Of a stretch of 64,000 nt of DNA, positions 59,772 through 64,000 are shown piece after piece. How positions within the stretch are numbered: the stretch's first letter is position 1; each line of letters starts with the position of its first letter. The notes below the pieces were generated by a model, which saw only the letters and a program-made list of their open reading frames with translations, had not been told where the DNA came from and ran no database searches. The DNA is taken from NCBI GenBank assembly GCA_036960175.1, contig JBALWH010000002.1, forward strand, positions 124,001 to 188,000. The letters are read 5' to 3'. The position numbers were made by a program, and so were the translations under genes. Source of the stretch: Motiliproteus sp036960175 (GTDB taxonomy: Bacteria > Pseudomonadota > Gammaproteobacteria > Pseudomonadales > Balneatricaceae).

Positions 59772-60752
59772 ATGAGTGTCCAGGATCTTCTATCACAAGA
59801 CGAAATCGATGCCCTTTTACATGGCGTTGATGATGGTGACATCGAAACGGAGGAGGAAGCCGACGTTGACGGTGCGCACTCCTATGACCTCTCCAGTCAG
59901 GAGCGTATCGTTCGTGGGCGCATGCCCACGCTGGAGATGATAAACGAACGTTTCGCCCGCTATACCCGTATCAGTCTGTTCAATATTCTTCGCCGCAGTG
60001 CCGACGTTTCTGTCGGTGGTGTGCAGATCCTTAAGTTTGGTGAGTACGTTCATACCCTGTATGTTCCCACCAGTCTTAATCTGGTAAAAATTCGCCCTTT
60101 GCGAGGTACCAGTCTGTTTATCATGGATGCCAAGCTGGTATTCAAACTGGTGGATAATTTCTTTGGTGGTGACGGCCGTCATGCCAAAATCGAAGGTCGA
60201 GAATTTACGCCAACTGAGACTCGCATCGTGAAGATGTTGCTGGATCAGATTTTTATTGATTTGAAAGAAGCTTGGGCGCCTATTCTCAAGGTCGAATTTG
60301 ATTATCTCAATTCTGAAGTAAATCCTTCAATGGCGAATATTGTCAGCCCTAGTGAGGTCGTCGTTGTCAGTACCTTCCACATAGAGCTGGATGGCGGAGG
60401 TGGTGATTTGCACGTAACCATGCCGTATTCGATGCTTGAACCTATCAGGGAAGTGCTGGACGCAGGTGTTCAGAGTGACGTCGATGATAAGGACGAGCGC
60501 TGGGTTAACGCGCTCCGAGCCGATATTATGGATGCCAAGGTTAGCTTGGATCTAACCATAGTCAGGCGCCAGATAACCCTTAGAGATATTTTGGAAATGG
60601 AAAGCGGCGACGTTATTCCGGTGGAGATACCAGAGAAGCTGATCTTGAGTGCGAATGGAATACCGACTTTTAAAGGAAAATTGGGGGTGTCTCGATCCAA
60701 TTTGGCCTTTAAGGTTCTGGAACAAATAAATCGCACCGAGAATAACCGCTAG
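59772..60752 (+). CDS. fliM: FliM, switch protein
   Basis: FliM forms the C ring and binds phosphorylated CheY. The 326-residue protein has the N-terminal CheY-binding motif DLLSQDEIDALLHGVD, the middle domain (ERIVRGRMPTLEMINERFARY, FIMDAKLVFKLVDNFFGGDG) and the C-terminal FliN-like part (VNALRADIMDAKVSLDLTIV, GVSRSNLAFKVLEQI). Order and spacing are standard. Confidence 0.97.
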   Translation: MSVQDLLSQDEIDALLHGVDDGDIETEEEADVDGAHSYDLSSQERIVRGRMPTLEMINERFARYTRISLFNILRRSADVSVGGVQILKFGEYVHTLYVPTSLNLVKIRPLRGTSLFIMDAKLVFKLVDNFFGGDGRHAKIEGREFTPTETRIVKMLLDQIFIDLKEAWAPILKVEFDYLNSEVNPSMANIVSPSEVVVVSTFHIELDGGGGDLHVTMPYSMLEPIREVLDAGVQSDVDDKDERWVNALRADIMDAKVSLDLTIVRRQITLRDILEMESGDVIPVEIPEKLILSANGIPTFKGKLGVSRSNLAFKVLEQINRTENNR

Positions 60753-60777
60753 AGATCTTTTGCTGAGAGAACTATAG

Positions 60778-61239
60778 ATGAGCGACGAGAACGGAAGTAG
60801 CAGTGATGAACAGGCTATGGCTGATGAATGGGCTGCGGCGCTTGATGATCAAGGTGAATCGGACGGTGTAGATGATGCTTGGGCTGAGGCCATGGCGGAG
60901 CAAGGCACTGAAGAAGATCCGGCTATGGCTGTTTCCTTGGATGAATTGCAGGACGAATCAGTTCCGTCTGTTATGGATAACCCGGATCTTGATGTCATCC
61001 TTGATATTCCGGTGACGATTTCAATGGAAGTAGGTAGTACTGAAATTGCCATCAGGAACTTGCTTCAGCTCAGTCAGGGTTCGGTGATAGAGCTAGATCG
61101 TATGGCGGGCGAACCGCTGGATATTAAAGTGAATGGTACCTTGATAGCTCACGGTGAGGTGGTAGTTGTGAATGAGCGTTTCGGTATACGTCTGACGGAT
61201 GTTGTCAGTCCTTCTGAGCGCATCAGGAAGCTACGCTAG
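60778..61239 (+). CDS. fliN: FliN, switch protein
   Basis: FliN forms the base of the C ring. The 153-residue protein has an acidic N-terminal half (repeats of MADEWAAAL and DDAWAEAMAEQG) and the conserved C-terminal domain with ILDIPVTISMEVGSTEIAIRNLLQLSQGSV, ELDRMAGEPLDIKVNGTLIAHGEVVVVNERFG and DVVSPSERIRKL. The acidic duplication of D-[E/D]-W/A-A-E near the start is common in Pseudomonas-type FliN. Confidence 0.96.
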   Translation: MSDENGSSSDEQAMADEWAAALDDQGESDGVDDAWAEAMAEQGTEEDPAMAVSLDELQDESVPSVMDNPDLDVILDIPVTISMEVGSTEIAIRNLLQLSQGSVIELDRMAGEPLDIKVNGTLIAHGEVVVVNERFGIRLTDVVSPSERIRKLR

Positions 61240-61240
61240 G

Positions 61241-61693
61241 GTGGTTGTTTTAACTGCCCGGGCGATTAGTCTGTTGTTCTTGTCCTTTTTATCTGTTGTC
61301 TCTGTTGCCGGCCCAGTGGCTTCGTCAGCGTCGTCTTCTACCGCAGTGGTGGCAGCGTCTCCTTTTTCTGCAGAATCTGCCGCAGAGCTGATGATAGGTC
61401 TTGGCCTGGTTGTTGCGTTGATCTTTGCGCTGGCCTGGTTTGCCCGTCGGCTGGGTGGGGTTGGTGGTTTCAGTCATCCGCAGCTGAAGGTTGTTGCTTC
61501 TGTGGCGATGGGCACGCGGGAGCGTCTGGTCTTAGTCCAGGCGGGGGAGCAGCAGCTATTGCTGGGCGTGGCTCCAGGCCGCATTAATCTGATCCAGGCT
61601 TTTGATCAAGCGATTATTAATCCGCAGGAAACCCCCGCGTCGCAGTTTGCAGCGCGGCTGAAAGACGCCATGGGTCGGAGTAACAAACAATGA
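61241..61693 (+). CDS. fliO: FliO, export gate assembly protein
   Basis: FliO assists assembly of the FliP ring. I chose the GTG at 61241, 1 bp after the fliN stop; it gives 150 residues with an N-terminal hydrophobic segment (about 8-28) and a membrane helix around 48-70 (ELMIGLGLVVALIFALAWFARRLGG). The C-terminal part LKVVASVAMGTRERLVLVQAGEQQLLLGV fits FliO. An ATG at 61199 inside fliN is an alternative. fliP overlaps its end by 4 bp. Confidence 0.88.
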   Translation: MVVLTARAISLLFLSFLSVVSVAGPVASSASSSTAVVAASPFSAESAAELMIGLGLVVALIFALAWFARRLGGVGGFSHPQLKVVASVAMGTRERLVLVQAGEQQLLLGVAPGRINLIQAFDQAIINPQETPASQFAARLKDAMGRSNKQ

Positions 61694-62436
61694 CTCTGAT
61701 CCGGCTGCTGTGGTTGTTCGGATTGCTGTTATTGCCGGGTGTGGGTCTTGCCGCAGAGGCGGGGATACCGGCAGTTACCCTGACTACGGGGCCGGATGGC
61801 GCGCAGAATTATACGGTCACCATCCAGATTCTTGCTTTGATGACGATGCTGACGTTCCTGCCAGCGATCATCATGATGATGACCTCCTTTACCCGGATTA
61901 TTATTGTTTTTGCTATTTTGCGTCAGGCTATGGGCTTGCAGCAGACACCATCGAACCAGATTCTCGTTGGCTTGGCGCTGTTTCTCAGCTTTTTCATTAT
62001 GACGCCGGTGTTGGAGCGGGTGAATACCGAGGCGGTTCAGCCCTATCTGAATGCGGAGTTAGATACTTTCGGGGCGATACAGAAGGCGGCAGAACCTTTT
62101 CGTGGCTTTATGCTGGCGCAGACGCGAGAGAGCGATATTGAGCTCTTTGTGCGTATCTCTGGGAAAAAAGATATCGAATCGCCAGAAACCCTTCCCTTTA
62201 CTATCTTGGTTCCCGCTTTCGTTACCAGTGAGTTGAAAACAGCGTTTCAGATCGGCTTTATGCTGTTTATTCCTTTTTTAGTCATCGACTTGGTAGTGGC
62301 CAGTGTGTTGATGGCCATGGGTATGATGATGCTATCGCCGGTTATTATTTCGCTGCCCTTCAAAATTATGCTATTTGTTTTGGTTGATGGCTGGGCTATG
62401 GTAATTGGTACAGTTGCTGCCAGCTTTGGTACGTAG
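61690..62436 (+). CDS. fliP: FliP, export gate protein
   Basis: FliP forms the core of the flagellar export channel. The 248-residue protein has a signal peptide (about residues 1-21, ending GVGLAAEAG) and the segments MMTSFTRIIIVFAILRQAMGLQQTPSNQILVGLAL, ILVPAFVTSELKTAFQIGFMLFIPFLVIDLVVASVLMAMGMMMLSP and FKIMLFVLVDGW in parts. All are highly conserved. It overlaps fliO by 4 bp. Confidence 0.97.
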   Translation: MTLIRLLWLFGLLLLPGVGLAAEAGIPAVTLTTGPDGAQNYTVTIQILALMTMLTFLPAIIMMMTSFTRIIIVFAILRQAMGLQQTPSNQILVGLALFLSFFIMTPVLERVNTEAVQPYLNAELDTFGAIQKAAEPFRGFMLAQTRESDIELFVRISGKKDIESPETLPFTILVPAFVTSELKTAFQIGFMLFIPFLVIDLVVASVLMAMGMMMLSPVIISLPFKIMLFVLVDGWAMVIGTVAASFGT

Positions 62437-62479
62437 CGGTGAGCTTGCGAATAAACAGCACTAACAGAGGGATAGCGTC

Positions 62480-62749
62480 ATGACCCCTGAGGTAGTTCTT
62501 GATCTCTTTCGAGAGGCGCTTTTTCTGGTTATAACTCTCGTTATTGTGATGGTTGTGCCAGGGCTTATCGTTGGTTTGATTATTGCGGTTTTCCAGGCGG
62601 CAACGCAAATCAATGAGCAGACCCTCAGTTTTCTGCCGCGCTTATTAATTACTCTGGGTTCGCTGATGTTTTTTGGGGGCTGGATGCTGACCAAGCTGAT
62701 GGACTATTTTAACTTTCTGTTCCATAACATTCCGCTGCTTATCGGCTAG
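62480..62749 (+). CDS. fliQ: FliQ, export gate protein
   Basis: FliQ is a small export-gate subunit. The 89-residue protein has two membrane helices (about residues 15-38 and 50-75) and the motifs PGLIVGLIIAVFQAATQINEQTLSFLPRLL. It lies 43 bp after fliP and 8 bp before fliR. Confidence 0.96.
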   Translation: MTPEVVLDLFREALFLVITLVIVMVVPGLIVGLIIAVFQAATQINEQTLSFLPRLLITLGSLMFFGGWMLTKLMDYFNFLFHNIPLLIG

Positions 62750-62757
62750 GTGGTTCC

Positions 62758-63534
62758 TTGGAATATGCGATTCCCGATCTGACACAATGGGTAACCAGAG
62801 GGCTGCTTCCTCTGTTCAGGATCGGTGCCTTTTTTATGGTGGTGCCGCTGATCGGTACGCAGCTGCTTCCCGCGCGAATAAGGATGGGTTTCGCGATCGC
62901 CGTTACTTTGGTGGTGTTGCCGTTGCTGCCACCTATCCCTCCCGTTGAAGGCTTATCCTTGTCACTCTATCTGAGTATTGCTCATCAGCTGTTGATCGGT
63001 TTTGCTCTGGGTTTTATGGTGCAGATATTCTTCCATGTGGTGGTGCTGGGGGGGCAGCTTATTTCCTATCAGATGGGCTTAGGCTTCGCCTCGATCTCTG
63101 ATCCCACCAACGGTGTTTCGGTGGTGGTCTTAAGTCAGTTTTATCTGATGCTGACCATGCTCGTTTTTTTGAGTATGGATGGTCATCTGGTATTGATCGA
63201 CGTAATTGTGGATAGCTTTCGTGTGATTCCGATCTCTGGCGGTGGTATCAGCTCTTTCTCCCTATGGCGGATTGTCGCTGCTGGTAGCTGGTTGTTTGCG
63301 GCGGGTCTGTTGATGGCTTTGCCTGCAGTATTTGCGGTGTTAATTGTAAACTTTGCCTTTGGTATCATGACCAAGGCTGCGCCGCAGTTGAATATTTTCG
63401 CGATCGGTTTTCCGTTTACTATGTTGTTCGGTATTTTTATTGTCTGGGTTAGTCTGTCAGGTTTTCTTGGGCAGTATCAGCGCATCGCTGAAGAGGCGAT
63501 GGATATGATTACCCATCTGCTGATAGCGGGTTGA
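62758..63534 (+). CDS. fliR: FliR, export gate protein
   Basis: FliR completes the FliPQR gate. The 258-residue protein has the segments LLPLFRIGAFFMVVPLIGTQLLPARIRMGFA, QMGLGFASISDPTNGV and GIMTKAAPQLNIFAIGFPFTMLFGI in parts, with about six membrane helices. The only in-frame start near the family N-terminus is a TTG at 62758, preceded by CTAGGTGG. The gene ends 3 bp before flhB. Confidence 0.94.
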   Translation: MEYAIPDLTQWVTRGLLPLFRIGAFFMVVPLIGTQLLPARIRMGFAIAVTLVVLPLLPPIPPVEGLSLSLYLSIAHQLLIGFALGFMVQIFFHVVVLGGQLISYQMGLGFASISDPTNGVSVVVLSQFYLMLTMLVFLSMDGHLVLIDVIVDSFRVIPISGGGISSFSLWRIVAAGSWLFAAGLLMALPAVFAVLIVNFAFGIMTKAAPQLNIFAIGFPFTMLFGIFIVWVSLSGFLGQYQRIAEEAMDMITHLLIAG

Positions 63535-63537
63535 TAT

Positions 63538-64000
63538 ATGGCTGAAGAAACGGGTCAGGAAAAATCAGAAGAACCCACGGCGAAACGGCTTGAGGATGCC
63601 CTTAAAAAGGGTGATATTGCCCGCTCTAAAGAGCTGAACACTACGGTTTTGTTGCTGACGGCGGCGGCTGGCTTGTTGATATTTGGCGCCCAGATAGCAG
63701 GCGATCTGGCGTCGATGATGAAATTTAATTTTCAGCTCACGCGACAGGATATATTCGATCCCTCCCTTATGTTTCATCATCTTGGAGATTCAGTGCTTAG
63801 CATGCTGAAATCTCTGAGCCTGTTTTTCTTGGTATTAGCGGCAGCTGCTGTGATTGGTCCTATTGCTCTGGGTGGCTGGAATTTTAGTGCTTCGGCCATG
63901 GCTCCGAAATTCAGCAGGCTTAATCCGCTGGAGGGGATCAAGCGGATGTTCTCATTAAAGTCCGTCGTGGAATTGTTTAAGGGGGTTGCTAAGTTTCTGG
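63538..64000 (+). CDS. flhB: FlhB, export switch protein, 3' end outside window
   Basis: FlhB controls the export substrate switch together with FliK. The first 154 residues are present. They start with the charged N-terminal MAEETGQEKSEEPTAKRLEDA, then KKGDIARSKEL, the first two membrane helices (about 32-52 and 88-110) and FSRLNPLEGIKRMFSLKSVVELFKG. The autocleavage N-P-T-H region lies beyond the window end. It closes the fliE-flhB series seen here. Confidence 0.95.
   Translation, partial: MAEETGQEKSEEPTAKRLEDALKKGDIARSKELNTTVLLLTAAAGLLIFGAQIAGDLASMMKFNFQLTRQDIFDPSLMFHHLGDSVLSMLKSLSLFFLVLAAAAVIGPIALGGWNFSASAMAPKFSRLNPLEGIKRMFSLKSVVELFKGVAKFL

Noticed and set aside
1..64000. CRISPR array, prophage or insertion sequence
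   Set aside because: No regularly spaced repeats, no transposase or integrase motifs and no phage structural genes were seen.

Overview
The window is a stretch of a polar-flagellate gammaproteobacterial chromosome, probably marine (inference). The flagellar genes follow the Pseudomonas/Vibrio plan: a FleQ-type master regulator, the FleS/FleR two-component pair, sigma54 and sigma28 promoters, flaG-fliD-fliS, and fliE to flhB in order. The acetate genes form a CrbS/CrbR-type acetate switch, also typical of these bacteria. Base composition looks even, and I see no prophage, IS element or CRISPR.

1-11.5 kb: the end of a fadD-type acyl-CoA ligase, a DUF2889 protein and an enoyl-CoA hydratase run rightward. 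They converge at a shared terminator on a leftward operon of NemR-like TetR regulator, RND adaptor and RND pump. Next come a LysR remnant that has lost its DNA-binding half, lpd, a GcvR-like double-ACT regulator, a broken second ACT gene, tRNA-Arg(CCT) and a half tRNA. Three broken genes within 4 kb mark this as a decaying, rearranged zone.

11.5-38 kb: flagellar block I. flgN, flgM and flgA run leftward; cheV and cheR run rightward. flgBCDE lies behind a sigma54 promoter with two upstream enhancer-like repeats. flgFGHIJ, probably continuing into flgKL, lies behind a second sigma54 promoter. A fliT-like gene lies on the opposite strand, fliC has a near-perfect sigma28 promoter, and flaG-fliD-fliS and fleQ-fleS-fleR follow. 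The axial proteins FlgE, FlgL, FliC and FliD are all enlarged; FlgE carries three tandem copies of a domain of about 95 residues.

38-51 kb: acetate module. It holds a degenerate exonuclease-like protein, acs, a CrbR-type LuxR response regulator, a 1309-residue CrbS-type transporter/hybrid kinase, a DUF4212 plus sodium:solute symporter pair, a cNMP/CBS/DUF294 nucleotidyltransferase-like protein and a DEDDh exonuclease. The acs promoter region has two identical palindromic boxes 22 bp apart, and the symporter promoter region has a 9-6-9 inverted repeat. The module sits between fleR and fliE, which adjoin in Pseudomonas aeruginosa.

51-64 kb: flagellar block II, fliEFGHIJK-LMNOPQR-flhB (flhB cut by the window end). 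It builds the basal body, switch, export gate and hook-length control. A candidate sigma54 promoter followed by a FleQ-box-like palindrome precedes fliE; a similar palindrome lies upstream of fleQ. Together the window encodes most of a polar flagellum and its regulatory cascade, wrapped around an acetate-scavenging circuit.
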